From Gemmatimonadaceae bacterium (lineage in GTDB: Bacteria > Gemmatimonadota > Gemmatimonadetes > Gemmatimonadales > Gemmatimonadaceae): a stretch of 64,000 nt of DNA. The stretch lies in assembly GCA_019637445.1 (NCBI GenBank), contig JAHBVS010000001.1, positions 310,001-374,000 on the forward strand, in the 5' to 3' direction. The notes below the pieces were generated by a model that searched no databases, had not been told where the DNA came from, and was given only the letters and a program-made list of their open reading frames with translations. The position numbers were made by a program, and so were the translations under genes. Positions 8,954-23,800 of the stretch are shown here, piece by piece. Position 1 is the stretch's first letter, and each line of letters opens with the position of its first letter.

Positions 8954-9631
8954 TCAGAGCAATCCCGACTCCGCGAATGACAGATAGCGCCCCCGCCCGA
9001 TCACCAGATGATCCTGGATCGGGATGTCCAGCAGCCTTCCGGCCGCGACCAGCTGCGCAGTAATGGCCCGGTCGTCCGCCGAGGGTGTGGGGTCGCCCGA
9101 CGGATGGTTGTGGACCAGCACCACCGAGGCTGCCCGCTCCGCGATCGCCTCCCGGAACACCTCCCGCGGGTGCACCAGACTCGAGTTCAGGATCCCGCGC
9201 GAGACGAGCACATCCCGCTCGAGCCGATGCTGCGCGTCCAGCACCGCCACGTGGAACTCCTCCACGGTGAGGCCCTCCATCCGCGGCGCGTAGTAGCGCC
9301 ACACATCGCGTGGGCCACGCAGGGGTTCGCCATCCGCATCCTCCGACGCGAGGCGCCGCCCCAGCTCGAGGGCGGCGTGGATCGCCAGCGCGCGCGCCTC
9401 ACCGAGGCCGTGCAACGCCACCAAGGTGGCCACCGGCAGTTGGCCCAGCCGGCGCAGCGAGCCCCCGCCCCGGAGCAGCAGGCGTTGGGCGGTGTCCAGC
9501 GATGAACGCCCCCCCGCGCCGGCGCCGAGCAGCAACGCCAGGAGTTCGACGGTGGTCAGGGAGGCGGCGCCCAGGGCGCGGAGGCGCTCTCGTGGCCGCT
9601 CGGAGGGCGGGAGTTCGAGGACGGATGGCAT
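8954..9631 (-). CDS. radC: RadC-family JAB1/MPN metalloprotein
   Basis: A 225-residue RadC protein starting at ATG 9631; a further in-frame start upstream adds 13 unconserved residues. The N-terminal helical region reads PRERLRALGAASLTTVELLALLLG. The C-terminal JAMM-like zinc motif is VLVHNHPSGDPTPSADD, preceded by SRGILNSSLVHPREVF, all typical of the family. RadC was once thought to be a repair protein, but that role has not held up and its true function remains unsettled. The gene stands alone between the rel promoter region and the secA terminator. Confidence 0.93.
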   Translation of the reverse strand: MPSVLELPPSERPRERLRALGAASLTTVELLALLLGAGAGGRSSLDTAQRLLLRGGGSLRRLGQLPVATLVALHGLGEARALAIHAALELGRRLASEDADGEPLRGPRDVWRYYAPRMEGLTVEEFHVAVLDAQHRLERDVLVSRGILNSSLVHPREVFREAIAERAASVVLVHNHPSGDPTPSADDRAITAQLVAAGRLLDIPIQDHLVIGRGRYLSFAESGLL

Positions 9632-9691
9632 GCGCGACAGGCTACGCCTCGGCAGCGAATCGGCCGCCACCGTTCGGTTGCCTCACGGCTC

Positions 9692-9730
9692 AAAAAGCAG
9701 ACGGGCGGGCCGCGTCAGCGGCCCGCCCGT
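9692..9730 (-). terminator. Rho-independent terminator of secA
   Basis: A perfect 13-bp stem (9701-9713 with 9718-9730) has a 4-base loop and on the minus strand is followed by CTGCTTTTTG. It begins 27 bases past the secA stop and separates secA from radC. Confidence 0.9.
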
Positions 9731-9757
9731 CCTCGAGTCCTACATCCCGCAGCGCCC

Positions 9758-12985
<3,228 letters not shown>

Positions 12986-12997
12986 TCGGTTAGTCGC

Positions 12998-13582
12998 TTA
13001 GTTGGTAGTGCGGTACAGCCCAGCGGATGCGATGTACTCGGCCACGGCGTCCGGGACGAACCCGCGGACGCTGCGACCGTCCCGAACACGCGCGCGGATC
13101 TCCGTGGCCGAGAGGTCCAGGCGCCGGGGTGGCAGCGAGACGACCCGAAAGCCTTCCGGGGCCGCCATCTCCGCCTCGCCGCGTCCGGCAATCGCCACGG
13201 TGACCAGTTCGGCCAGCGCGGTCGGCTCCCGCCACTGCGGCAGCGTCGCCGCCGTGTCCGCCCCCATCAGCAGGAAGAACTCGGCATCCGGCTGAGCGGC
13301 CCGGAACCCACGCATCGTGTCAACCGTGAAAGATAACCCCCCTCGGTCCGCTTCCGAGGTGTCGACGGCGAATCGCGGATCGGCCGCCGCGAGGGCCCGG
13401 ACCATCGCCACCCGGTGCTCGGGGGCGGTCATTGGCAGGCCCTGCTTCAGGGGCTGCCGCGCCGCTGGCACGAACAGCAGGCGATCAAGCTGCAGGGCGT
13501 CGGCAGCATCGAGAGCCAGGACGAGGTGGCCCGTGTGGGGCGGATCAAAGGTGCCGCCAAAGACGCCGATGCGCGTGGCCAC
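12998..13582 (-). CDS. nadD: Nicotinate-nucleotide adenylyltransferase
   Basis: A 194-residue NadD that joins ATP and nicotinate mononucleotide to form deamido-NAD in NAD biosynthesis. The nucleotidyltransferase signature GGTFDPPHTGH sits at residues 9-19. LLMGADTAATLPQW and the C-terminal LSATEIRARV match the conserved adenylate-binding motifs. The GTG at 13582 begins 9 bases after the stop of the BamD-like gene, and secA follows 12 bases later, so the three are probably cotranscribed. Confidence 0.95.
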   Translation of the reverse strand: MATRIGVFGGTFDPPHTGHLVLALDAADALQLDRLLFVPAARQPLKQGLPMTAPEHRVAMVRALAAADPRFAVDTSEADRGGLSFTVDTMRGFRAAQPDAEFFLLMGADTAATLPQWREPTALAELVTVAIAGRGEAEMAAPEGFRVVSLPPRRLDLSATEIRARVRDGRSVRGFVPDAVAEYIASAGLYRTTN

Positions 13583-13591
13583 TCCCCTCGA

Positions 13592-14367
13592 TCAGCGCCC
13601 GGGGGCAACGGACGTGCTGTCCGCGACGGGCAGCTTGCAGACCTGGAGCACCTCGCGGTCGCGGGGGAAGCCCGCCCGCAACGCCGCGCAGACCTCGGTC
13701 GCATCGTCCGTGTAGTTCATCTGCGGCAGGCGATAGATCTGCACGAGCTGCAACATCGCCTGGCGCGCCCGGTCCGTGTTCGGCCAGTTCGTCACCACAT
13801 CCTGGAAGTAGATGATGGCGGAATCGTAGGCGCGGCGCTTCACGTAGAACATGCCCGACTCGAAGTCCTTGGTCGCGAACCACTCGTCGAGACGCTCGAG
13901 TTCGACCTTCGCGGAATCGGCATAGGGCGAGTCCGGGAAGATGCCCTGCAGCAGCCGGAACTGGGCCTGCGAGAGGATGCCGTACTGGGGGTCGAGCTGC
14001 GGCTTGCGCCACAGTTCGCGATACGAGCGGCCCGACCAATAGAGGGCGTCGTCCGCCAGCGTATCGTCCGGGAAGAGCTCGGTGAGCCGAATGAAGCTCT
14101 GCGCGGCCAGCAGGCGCTCGTTGTTCTCGCGGCGCGCGTGTCCCAGGTACCAGTGCGCGCGCGACAGCAAGGTGTCCCGCGTGGGCAGGTCGAAGGTCAG
14201 CTTCTCGAAGGCCGTGATGGCGTTGACCCAGTCTTCCTGCTGATAGCGGGTCATGCCCGCCTCGTACAGCGCCGTGGAGGTCGTCAGGCGCCGGATGTTC
14301 AGCGACTTCGTGCAGGCGCCGAGGAACAGGAGAGCGAGGAGCAGCAGCGTGCGGTTCACGGATTGCA

Positions 14368-14368
<1 letters not shown>
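13592..14368 (-). CDS. bamD: BamD-like outer-membrane assembly lipoprotein
   Basis: A 258-residue lipoprotein. The ATG at 14368 is chosen because it gives an immediate signal peptide with lipobox LFLGAC (Cys19) and overlaps the preceding stop by one base (TGATG). The mature part is made of tetratricopeptide-like helices, such as ALYEAGMTRYQQEDWVNAI, FPDDTLADDALYWSGRSY, and FPDSPYADSAKVELERLDE with paired YAD/ADD signatures. This is the pattern of the BAM subunit BamD/YfiO, which helps insert beta-barrel proteins in the outer membrane. The family assignment is fairly secure. A paralogous TPR lipoprotein such as CpoB is the main alternative. Confidence 0.82.
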
Positions 14369-15320
<952 letters not shown>

Positions 15321-15324
<4 letters not shown>

Positions 15325-16628
15325 GCGCCCGCCCGACCGATGGAACGGTAGGTGAAGCCAAGCCCCGTCATCTTCTCGGGGTCATACAGGTTGCGGCCAT
15401 CGATCACGACCGGCTGGCGCAGCTCGGCCTTGATGCGGGCGAAGTCCGGGAAGCGGTACTCGTTCCAGTCGGTCACGATGACGAGGGCATCGGCACCCGT
15501 CGCGGCCTCGTGGCCCGTCTTGGCGTACTCGATGGCGTTCCCGATGCGACGCTCCGTCTCGTGCATCGCCGCCGGGTCGTGCGCCACGACGGTGGCGCCG
15601 GCGGCGCGGAGTTCCTCGATGAGCACCAGCGCCGGCGACTCCCGCATGTCGTCCGTGTTGGCCTTGAACGCCAGGCCCCAGAGCGCAATGCGCTTGCCGC
15701 GCAGGTCGCCGCCGAAGACCTCGCGCACCTTCTCGAAGAGGCGGTGCTTCTGCCGCTCGTTGGCGTCCTCCACGGCGCGCAGCACACCCATCGGGGCGCC
15801 ACGCTCCTCGGAGGTGCGCATCAGGGCCTTCACGTCCTTGGGGAAGCAGGAACCGCCGTAGCCAGGGCCCGGGAACAGGAACGCCGGGCCGATGCGGCTG
15901 TCCGAGCCAATGCCCTTGCGCACGAGATCCACGTTCGCGCCCACGCGCTCGCAGAGGTTCGCGATTTCGTTCATGAACGAGATGCGCGTCGCCAGCATGG
16001 CGTTGGCCGCGTACTTCGTCATCTCGGCGGACGGGATGTCCATGAAGATGATGGGCTTCCCCGTCCGCACGAAGGGCGCGTAGAGCTCGCCCATCCGCTC
16101 GCGCGCAAAGGTCGAGTCGACGCCGATCACGACACGGTCCGGCTTCATGAAGTCGTCGACGGCGGCGCCTTCCTTGAGGAACTCCGGATTGGAGCACATG
16201 TGGAAGGCGACCTTGGCCTGCGGGCGGATGGCCTCGGCGACCTTCTGTGCGGTACCCACGGGCACGGTGGACTTGGTCACCACCACAACCTCACGCGCCG
16301 CGTGCCGACCAATCTGGTCCGCCACGGCCAGCACGTGCTTGAGATCGGCCGAGCCGTCCTCGTCAGGCGGCGTGCCGACCGCGATGAAGATGACTTCCGC
16401 CGACGCGATGGCCGACGCCGTGTCGGTCGTGAAGCTCAGGCGGCCGGCGCGCTGGTTCCGCTCGACGAACTCCTCCAGTCCCGGCTCATAGATGGGCAGC
16501 ACGTTGCGCTTCAAGCCATCGATCTTCGCCTGGTCGAGGTCTGCGCAGACGACGTCGTTGCCCGTCTCCGCGAGACAGGCGCCGACCACCAAGCCCACGT
16601 AGCCCGTCCCGATCACCGTCACCTTCAT
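15321..16628 (-). CDS. ugd: UDP-glucose 6-dehydrogenase
   Basis: A 435-residue member of the UDP-glucose/GDP-mannose dehydrogenase family. The N-terminal Rossmann motif is [17 protein letters not shown]. The active-site cysteine sits in [16 protein letters not shown] near residue 263, and a second Rossmann-like C-terminal domain contains [16 protein letters not shown]. The enzyme oxidises UDP-glucose in two NAD-dependent steps to UDP-glucuronate. The Cys context (YGGSCFPKD) is that of glucose-type rather than N-acetylhexosamine-type enzymes, which distinguishes it from the next gene upstream. It is coupled to uxs by a 4-base overlap. Confidence 0.95.
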
Positions 16629-16643
16629 CGTGCGTGAGCTCCC

Positions 16644-17984
16644 TTACGCCACTGCGGGCGCGCTGCTGGTCAGTTGGATGACGCGGGCCTTGGCCCCGCG
16701 CGTCGCCGCCATTGCGTGACGGGTGTCCACCACGATGCGCGTGTGATCCGCCACGAGTTGGTAGTCCACCGACTTGTGGTCGGTGATGAGCACCACGGCA
16801 TCGGCGGCCTCGAGTTCCTTGGCCGTCAGCGGCACGCTCGACATCTCGTGCCCGTCCTCGCGGAACGTCGGCACGTGCGGATCGTGGTAGACCACCGTCG
16901 CGCCGCGCTGCTCGAGCAGGCGCATGACATCGAGCGCTGGGCTCTCGCGCATGTCGTCGATGTCGCGCTTGTACGCGATGCCCAGCACGAGGACACGGCT
17001 GCCGTTCACAGCCTTCCGGTCATCGTTCAGGGCCCGCGAGATCTTCTCGACCACGAAGTCCGGCATCGAGGAGTTCACCTCGGACGCCAGGTCGATGAAG
17101 CGCGTCTTGTAGTTCAGCGCGCGCATCTTCCACGCGAGATAGTGCGGGTCCAGCGGAATGCAGTGCCCGCCGATGCCGGGGCCGGGCGTGAACTTCATGA
17201 AGCCGAAGGGCTTCGTCGCCGCGGCCTCGATGACCTCCCAGATGTCCACGCCCAAGCGGTCGCAGACGATGGCCATCTCGTTCACCAGGCCGATGTTCAC
17301 CGAGCGGAAGGTGTTCTCGAGCAGCTTCACGAGCTCCGCCGCCTCGGGCGACGACACCGGCACCACCGTGTCGATGGTGGACGAGTAGAACGCGCGGGCC
17401 ACCTCGTTGCAGGCCGGCGTGATGCCGCCCACAACCTTTGGCGTGTTCTTCGTGTGGTAGGTCGGGTTGCCGGGGTCCACGCGCTCGGGACTGAAGGCGA
17501 GGAACACGTCCTTGCCGATGGTCAGCCCCCTGCCCTCCAGGCGCGGCTGCAGCAGTTCGCGCGTCGTGCCCGGGTACGTCGTGCTCTCGAGCACGATCAG
17601 CATGCCGGGGTGGGCCTGTGCGGCGATCGTCTCGGACGCCGAGACGACGTACGACATGTCCGGGTCGCGGGTCTTGGCCAGCGGCGTCGGCACGGCAATC
17701 GACACCGTGTCCGCCTCGCGCAGGCGCGCGGCGTCGGTGGTGGCGACGAACTTGCCCGCCTTGACCTGCTTGGCCACCTGCGACGCCGGCACGTCCTGGA
17801 TGTGCGATTCGCCGCGCATCAGCAAGCCCACGACGCGTTCGCTGACGTCGTAGCCGATCACCTGGAAGCCCGCTTCGCAGAGCTCCATCGCCAACGGCAG
17901 GCCGACGTAGCCAAGGCCAATCACCGACGTCGTGGCGCTGCGGTCCGTGATCTTCTGCAGCAGGGCGGACTTGTGGTCAGTCAT
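16644..17984 (-). CDS. wbpA: UDP-N-acetylglucosamine 6-dehydrogenase, WbpA-like
   Basis: A 446-residue nucleotide-sugar dehydrogenase of the same superfamily as ugd, but with the HexNAc-type active site GPGIGGHCIPLDPHYLAWK. The Rossmann motif is GLGYVGLPLAMELCEAGF and the C-terminal domain has [15 protein letters not shown]. WbpA enzymes oxidise UDP-GlcNAc to UDP-GlcNAc-uronate. Neighbouring WbpE-, WbpB- and WbpD-like genes complete the route to UDP-2,3-diacetamido-2,3-dideoxyglucuronate, which makes this substrate more likely than UDP-ManNAc. It lies 15 bases upstream of ugd and 21 bases downstream of the aminotransferase. Confidence 0.9.
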   Translation of the reverse strand: MTDHKSALLQKITDRSATTSVIGLGYVGLPLAMELCEAGFQVIGYDVSERVVGLLMRGESHIQDVPASQVAKQVKAGKFVATTDAARLREADTVSIAVPTPLAKTRDPDMSYVVSASETIAAQAHPGMLIVLESTTYPGTTRELLQPRLEGRGLTIGKDVFLAFSPERVDPGNPTYHTKNTPKVVGGITPACNEVARAFYSSTIDTVVPVSSPEAAELVKLLENTFRSVNIGLVNEMAIVCDRLGVDIWEVIEAAATKPFGFMKFTPGPGIGGHCIPLDPHYLAWKMRALNYKTRFIDLASEVNSSMPDFVVEKISRALNDDRKAVNGSRVLVLGIAYKRDIDDMRESPALDVMRLLEQRGATVVYHDPHVPTFREDGHEMSSVPLTAKELEAADAVVLITDHKSVDYQLVADHTRIVVDTRHAMAATRGAKARVIQLTSSAPAVA

Positions 17985-18005
17985 TCGAGTGGCGAGAGGT
18001 TGGGC

Positions 18006-19118
18006 TTACTTGCCGAAGAAGCCGCGCACGGCGGCGATGACCTCGTCCAGCTGGGCGCGCGTCAGTTCCGGGAACACCGGCAGCGACACGACTTCCTTGG
18101 ACGCCTTCTCGGCCTCGGGGCAGGCCCCTTCCTTGTAGCCGAGGTACGCGAAGCAGGGCTGGAGATGCAGCGGCAGCGGATAGTACACGGAGTGCCCGAT
18201 GCCCTTGGCCTTCAGATGGTCCTTGAGCGCGTCGCGCTTGGGCACCCGGAGCGTGTACTGGTTGTAGATCGACTCGTTGGCGGGGTCGACGAACGGCGTC
18301 ACGATGTCCGAGACGTCGGCAAAGGCCGCGTTGTAGTACTCCGCGTTGGCGCGGCGCTTGGCGCTCCAAGCCGGCAGGTGCGGCAGCTTCGCCGAGAGCA
18401 CGGCCGCCTGCAGCGCGTCAAGCCTCGAGTTGTAGCCCACTTCCTCGTGGAAGTAGGTCGTGACCGACCCGTGCGTGCGCAGGCGCTGCAGCCGCTTGAA
18501 GAGCGCATCATCCTGCGTCACGATCATCCCGCCGTCGCCGTAGCCGCCAAGGTTCTTGGACGGGAAGAACGAGAAGGTGCCGATGGTCGCCGCCTCGCCG
18601 GCCATGCGCCACTGTCCGTCGATCTTCCGGCGCGCGCCGATGCTCTGCGCGGCGTCCTCGATGATCGGCATCTGCGGCAGCAACCGCCGGACCTCCTCGA
18701 TCGCCGCCATCTGGCCGAACAGGTCCACAGGGATCACGGCCTTGGTCTGCGGCGTGACGGCGGCAGCCGCCAGGTCCGGCCGGATGTTGAACGTCTTGGG
18801 GTCAATGTCGACGAACACGGCCTTGGCGCCGACATTGTGGATCGTGCCGGCCGTGGCGAAGAACGTAAACGGCGTGGTCACGACCTCATCGCCACGGCCG
18901 ATGTCGAGCGCGCGCATCGCGATGAGGATGGCGTCGGTGCCGTTCGCGCAGCCGACCGCGTACTTCGTGTTGGAGAGAGCGGCGACGTCGGCCTCGAGCT
19001 TCGCCACCGGCGAACCGAGAATGAACGCCTGATCGTCGACGACCTGCATCATCGCACGCACGGCCTCATCGCGGATGGTCGCGTGCTGCGCCTTGAGGTC
19101 AAGAAGGGGGACTGCCAT
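18006..19118 (-). CDS. wbpE: DegT-family sugar-nucleotide aminotransferase, WbpE-like
   Basis: A 370-residue PLP enzyme of the DegT/DnrJ/EryC1/StrS family. The internal aldimine lysine lies in SFFPSKNLGGYGDGG. Other family marks are the N-terminal PLLDLKAQHATIRDE, the PVDLFGQ motif and the PLP-contacting IEDAAQSIGA. WbpE transfers an amino group from glutamate to the 3-keto-GlcNAc-uronate made by WbpB. Gene order puts it between the WbpB-like and WbpA-like genes, but an intrinsic terminator 16 bases upstream separates it from wbpB. It therefore probably has its own promoter in the 102-base gap. Confidence 0.9.
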   Translation of the reverse strand: MAVPLLDLKAQHATIRDEAVRAMMQVVDDQAFILGSPVAKLEADVAALSNTKYAVGCANGTDAILIAMRALDIGRGDEVVTTPFTFFATAGTIHNVGAKAVFVDIDPKTFNIRPDLAAAAVTPQTKAVIPVDLFGQMAAIEEVRRLLPQMPIIEDAAQSIGARRKIDGQWRMAGEAATIGTFSFFPSKNLGGYGDGGMIVTQDDALFKRLQRLRTHGSVTTYFHEEVGYNSRLDALQAAVLSAKLPHLPAWSAKRRANAEYYNAAFADVSDIVTPFVDPANESIYNQYTLRVPKRDALKDHLKAKGIGHSVYYPLPLHLQPCFAYLGYKEGACPEAEKASKEVVSLPVFPELTRAQLDEVIAAVRGFFGK

Positions 19119-19134
19119 TTGAGTCGCTCAGAGG

Positions 19135-19172
19135 GGTCAAGAAAAGGCTCGCACGGGAACCGTGCGAGCCTT
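19135..19172 (-). terminator. Terminator between wbpB-like and wbpE-like genes
   Basis: A perfect 13-bp stem (19144-19156 with 19160-19172) closes a 3-base loop and on the minus strand is followed by TTCTTGACC. It splits the UDP-2,3-diacetamido sugar pathway into two transcription units. A second short dyad (ccccct/aggggg) lies at 19182-19195. Confidence 0.8.
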
Positions 19173-19220
19173 GTAAGTTCGCCCCCTGTAGGGGGATAGT
19201 CAACGAATCCGGCCCACCAA

Positions 19221-20261
19221 TCAGAGGGTCGCCCGGAGCGGAAGCGGCACCTCTCGGCCGGTCTTCGCCGACTCATAGATCCCCAGGATCAGCTCCAGCG
19301 ATTTCCGGCCCATCCGGCCGTCGGTGTCGGGCACGGCCTGGCCCTGCAGCACCTTCAGCACGTTCCGGTAGTACGGCTCGTGGCCGAATCCGTAGACCGA
19401 GGGCGGATTGCTGTTCACCCCTGCCACCAAGTCGTCATCGGGGTCCGAGTCCGCGAACGACCAGTGCTCGATCTCGTTGACGGCGGTCCCGCCGATCTTC
19501 ACCGTGCCCTTCTCCCCGATGAGCGTGAAGGAGCCCTCAAGGTTCTTCGGGTAGGTGAGCATGGTCACCTGGATCACGCCGAGGGCGCCGTTTCGGAACT
19601 TCAGCACGGCGGCCCCGGTGTCCTCGGACTCGATCCGGCGCGCCATCGTCGCCGTCTTGGCGATCACGCTCTCGACCGGACCGACCATCCACTGCATCAG
19701 GTCCACGTAGTGCGACGCCTGATTCATGAACGCGCCGCCGTCAAACTCCCAGGTCCCGCGCCAGGGGGCCTGGTCGTAGTACTCCTGCGGCCGCGACCAG
19801 AACACCGTCGTGTTCGCCAGGTAGATGCGCCCGAACCGACCCTTTTCGAGCGCACGCTTCACCAGCTGTACCGTGGCGTTGAGTCGGTTCTGCTTGACGA
19901 CGAAAAGCCGCACGCCGGCGGCGTCGCAGGCGTTCACGAGGGCGTCGGCACCGGCCAGCGAGATCGCCATCGGCTTCTCACTGATCACGTGCTTGCCCGC
20001 CTTCGCCGCCAGCACACCCTGCGTCGGATGCAGGCCACTTGGCGTGGCAATCGCCACGGCCTCGCAGGGCGCCTCGGCCAGCATCTGCTCGTAGTTGGTG
20101 AACCAGGGCACGCCCTGGGCTTTGCCCGCCGCCTCTGCGCGCGCCGCGTCGGCATCGCAGACGGCGCTGAGCGCCAGCCCATCCACCTTCGCGATGGCCG
20201 AAAAGTGGTTGGCGCTGATGCGGCCGCAGCCGACCAGCGCAATGCGGATGGGAGCCGTCAC
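19221..20261 (-). CDS. wbpB: Gfo/Idh/MocA oxidoreductase, WbpB-like
   Basis: A 346-residue oxidoreductase starting at the GTG (20261) that overlaps the previous stop as GTGA. The NAD-binding N-terminus reads [19 protein letters not shown], and the catalytic EKPM motif (ISEKPMAI) is present. The C-terminal fold carries [22 protein letters not shown] (in two parts: [10 protein letters not shown], then [10 protein letters not shown]), typical of the family that oxidises the 3-OH of UDP-GlcNAc-uronate. Flanking WbpD-, WbpE- and WbpA-like genes make UDP-N-acetyl-2-amino-2-deoxyglucuronate the likely substrate, by pathway logic. Confidence 0.88.
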   Translation of the reverse strand: MTAPIRIALVGCGRISANHFSAIAKVDGLALSAVCDADAARAEAAGKAQGVPWFTNYEQMLAEAPCEAVAIATPSGLHPTQGVLAAKAGKHVISEKPMAISLAGADALVNACDAAGVRLFVVKQNRLNATVQLVKRALEKGRFGRIYLANTTVFWSRPQEYYDQAPWRGTWEFDGGAFMNQASHYVDLMQWMVGPVESVIAKTATMARRIESEDTGAAVLKFRNGALGVIQVTMLTYPKNLEGSFTLIGEKGTVKIGGTAVNEIEHWSFADSDPDDDLVAGVNSNPPSVYGFGHEPYYRNVLKVLQGQAVPDTDGRMGRKSLELILGIYESAKTGREVPLPLRATL

Positions 20262-20848
20262 GAGGCCGCCTGCAGCGCCAGGGCCCCGTCGCGCTCGACG
20301 TAGGCACTGCCACAGGCCGTGCAGCGCAGGGGCGCGGACGCCGGCAGCACCTCGCCGCAGCGGCAGACCCACCCCGTGCGCCGCGCGGGGACGCCGGTCA
20401 TCAGGGCGAAGGCGGGCACATCCTTGGTCACCACCGCGCCAGCCCCGACGAAGGCGTACTCGCCCAGCGTGATGCCGCAGAGCAGCGTGGCGTTGGCCCC
20501 GATGCTCGCGCCCCGCTTCACCAGCGTCCGGCGAAACTCGTGCCTCCGCGACACGTGGCTGCGCGGATTCACCACGTTGGTGAACACCATCGAGGGACCA
20601 CAGAACACGTCGTCCTCAAGCTCCACGCCCTCGTAGATGGACACGTTGTTCTGCACCTTCACGTTGCGGCCGAGCCGCGTGCCGTTCATCACGAAGACGT
20701 TCTGGCCCAACGAACAGTCCTCGCCGATGACGGCCCCGGGCATCACGTGGCAGAAGTGCCAGATCTTCGTGCCGCGTCCGACCGTCGCCCCTTCATCGAC
20801 GCAGGCCGAGGGATGCACGTAGTAGTCGAGGCCGCTGGCATCGCTCAC
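20258..20848 (-). CDS. wbpD: Sugar-nucleotide N-acetyltransferase, WbpD-like
   Basis: A 196-residue left-handed beta-helix acyltransferase. Hexapeptide repeats run through most of the protein ([36 protein letters not shown]). The catalytic-type segment is [21 protein letters not shown] in that region, and the end carries a zinc ribbon-like CRCGEVL...CTAC. WbpD acetylates the 3-amino group using acetyl-CoA, the last step to UDP-2,3-diacetamido-2,3-dideoxyglucuronate. The GTG start at 20848 overlaps the carB stop by 4 bases, and its own stop overlaps the oxidoreductase by 4 bases. Confidence 0.9.
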   Translation of the reverse strand: MSDASGLDYYVHPSACVDEGATVGRGTKIWHFCHVMPGAVIGEDCSLGQNVFVMNGTRLGRNVKVQNNVSIYEGVELEDDVFCGPSMVFTNVVNPRSHVSRRHEFRRTLVKRGASIGANATLLCGITLGEYAFVGAGAVVTKDVPAFALMTGVPARRTGWVCRCGEVLPASAPLRCTACGSAYVERDGALALQAAS

Positions 20849-23800
20849 GCGATGCCCTCCTGCCACTCCTGCAACGAGCGCACGGTGGGCGCCTCCGTGT
20901 TCATCGCCTCGATGGCCGCACAGGCGGCCGTGGCGGCCGACAGCGTGGTCGTGTAGGGCACCCGGTTCGCGATGGCCGCCTGCCGCAAGGTGTAGTCGTC
21001 CTCCTGCGCCCGCTCGCCGAGCGGCGTGTTGATCAGCAGCTGCAGCTCGCCATTCAGCATGAGGTCGAGCCCGTTCGGCCGCCCCACCCCGATCTTGAAC
21101 ACGCGGTCGGTGGAGACCCCAAGCCCTTCGAGGTGTTGCTGCGTGCCACCCGTGGCCGAGAGGTCAAAGCCCAGCGACTTGAAGCGCTTGGCCAAGGGAC
21201 CCGCCGAGGGCTTGTCGTGGTCGTTCACGGTGATCATCACGCGCCCTTCCCGCGGCAACCCGTTGCCTGCCGAGAGTTGCGCCTTGGCAAAGGCGGTCCC
21301 GAAGGTCGACGCCACGCCCATCACCTCACCGGTGCTGCGCATCTCCGGGCCGAGGATCGGATCGAACTCGCGGAACTTGGTGAACGGGAACACCGCCTCC
21401 TTCACGCTCACGTAGGGCGCGATGATCTCCTCGGTGTAGCCAAGGTCGACGAGCTTCTCGCCCATCATGACGCGCGCGGCCAGCGAGGCCAGCGGCCTGC
21501 CGATGGTCTTGGAGACGAACGGCACGGTACGCGACGCGCGCGGGTTCACCTCGAGCACGTAGACCACACCGTCCTTCAGCGCGTACTGCACGTTGATCAG
21601 GCCCACCACGCCCAGCGCCTTGGCGAAGGCGATGGTGTGCGCCCGCATCTCGTCCTGCTTGTCCTGCGGGATGAGGTACGGCGGCAGCACGCAGGCCGAG
21701 TCGCCGGAGTGGATGCCGGCGTCCTCGATGTGCTGCATCACGCCACCGATGACCACCGTCTCGCCGTCGGAAAGCGCGTCCACGTCGGCCTCGTAGGCGT
21801 CCTCGAGGAAGGCGTCCACGAGCACCGGCCGCTCCTCGCTGACGCGCACGGCGCGCTCGAAGTAGTCGCGCAGCGAAGCCTCGTTGTACACGATCTCCAT
21901 CGCGCGGCCGCCGAGGACGTAACTCGGGCGCAGCAGCACGGGGTAGCCGATGCGGTCGGCGATCGCCACGGCCTCGGGCACGCTGGTCGCCGTCCCGTTG
22001 GGCGGTTGCGTCACATCCAACTCGCGCGCCAACTGCTCGAAGCGCTTGCGGTCCTCGGCGATGTCAATCGCCTCGGGGCTGGTGCCGAGGATCTTCACGC
22101 CCGCGGCCTCCAACGGCTTCACCAGCTTGAGCGGCGTCTGGCCGCCGAGTTGCACGATCACGCCCTCGGGCTGCTCACGCTGGATGATCTCCAGCACGTC
22201 CTCGAAGGTCAGCGGCTCGAAGTACAGCTTGTCTGAGGTGTCGTAGTCCGTCGAGACGGTCTCGGGGTTCGAGTTGACCATGATCGTCTCGTAGCCCGCC
22301 TCGCGCAGCGCGATGGCCGCCCGCACGCAGCAGTAGTCGAACTCCACGCCCTGGCCGATGCGGTTCGGGCCGGAGCCGAGGATGATGACCGACTTGCGGC
22401 CCGTGCGCGGCATCTCGCTTTCCTCGTCGTAGGACGAGTAGAGATACGGCGTGTTCGAGGGGAACTCGCCGGCGCAGGTGTCCACCATCTTGTACGCGGG
22501 ACGAATGTCGAAGCCCCAGCGGCGCTCGCGGGCCTGCTTCTCCGTCTCGCCACGCAGCAGCGCCATCTGGCGGTCGGAGAAGCCCATCCGCTTCATACGG
22601 CGGATCATCCGCGCATCGGGCGCCTTTGCGGCGGCATAGGCCTTCTCGGCGTCGATGAGTTCCTCGAACTGCCGCAGGAACCACGGATCCATGCCCGTGC
22701 GCTTCTGGATTTCCTCAACGGTCATCCCGAGCAGCATCGCACGCTTGACCTGGAACATGCGCTCCGGCACCGGCGTGATGAGCGCGGACTTCACGGCGTC
22801 GAGCGAATCGTCGGCGACGCGGTCATCGGAGGGGCGCTCGCCAACGACCCAACCGCTACGTCCGGCCTCGAGCGCACGCAGGCCCTTCTGGAAGGCCTCC
22901 TTGAAGGTGCGGCCGATGGCCATCGACTCACCGACGGACTTCATCTGCGTCGTCAGCGTCGGGTCGGCGCCCGGGAACTTCTCGAACGCAAAGCGCGGCA
23001 CCTTCACGACCACGTAGTCGAGCACGGGCTCGAAGCTCGCCGGCGTGGTCTTCGTGATGTCGTTGGTGATCTCATCCAGCGCGTAGCCCACCGCCAACTT
23101 GGTGCCGATGCGCGCGATGGCGAATCCCGTCGCCTTCGACGCCAGGGCCGATGAGCGCGACACGCGCGGGTTCATCTCGATGACGACCATCTCGCCGTTC
23201 GTCGGATTCACCGCGAACTGGATGTTGCAGCCGCCGGCCGCGACGCCGATCTCGCGGATGATCGCCAGCGACGCATCGCGCATCACCTGATACTCGCGGT
23301 CCGACAGCGTCATCGCCGGCGCGCAGGTGATCGAGTCACCCGTGTGGATGCCCATCGGATCGAGGTTCTCGATCGAGCAGATGATGACCACGTTGTCCTG
23401 CGAGTCGCGCATCACCTCGAGCTCGTACTCCTTCCAGCCGAGCAGCGAGCGCTCGATCAGCACCTGCGAGATCGGCGACTCGGCGAGCCCGCGTTTGACG
23501 ATGCGCTCGTATTCCTCGCGGTTATAGGCCACGCCGCCACCGGAGCCGCCGAGCGTGAAGGCGGGGCGGATGATGGCCGGGAATCCCGTCCACTCCGCGA
23601 TCTCCAGCGCTTCCGCCCAGGTCGTGGCGATGCGGCCCTCGGGACACTTGAGCCCGATCTTCGTCATCGCCTCGCCGAAGAGCTTGCGGTCCTCGGCCAC
23701 CGCGATGGCGCGCGCATTCGCGCCGATCAGCTCCACGCCGTGCTTCTCGAGCACGCCGCGCTCGTGCAGGGCCATGGCCACGTTGAGCGCCGTCTGTCCG

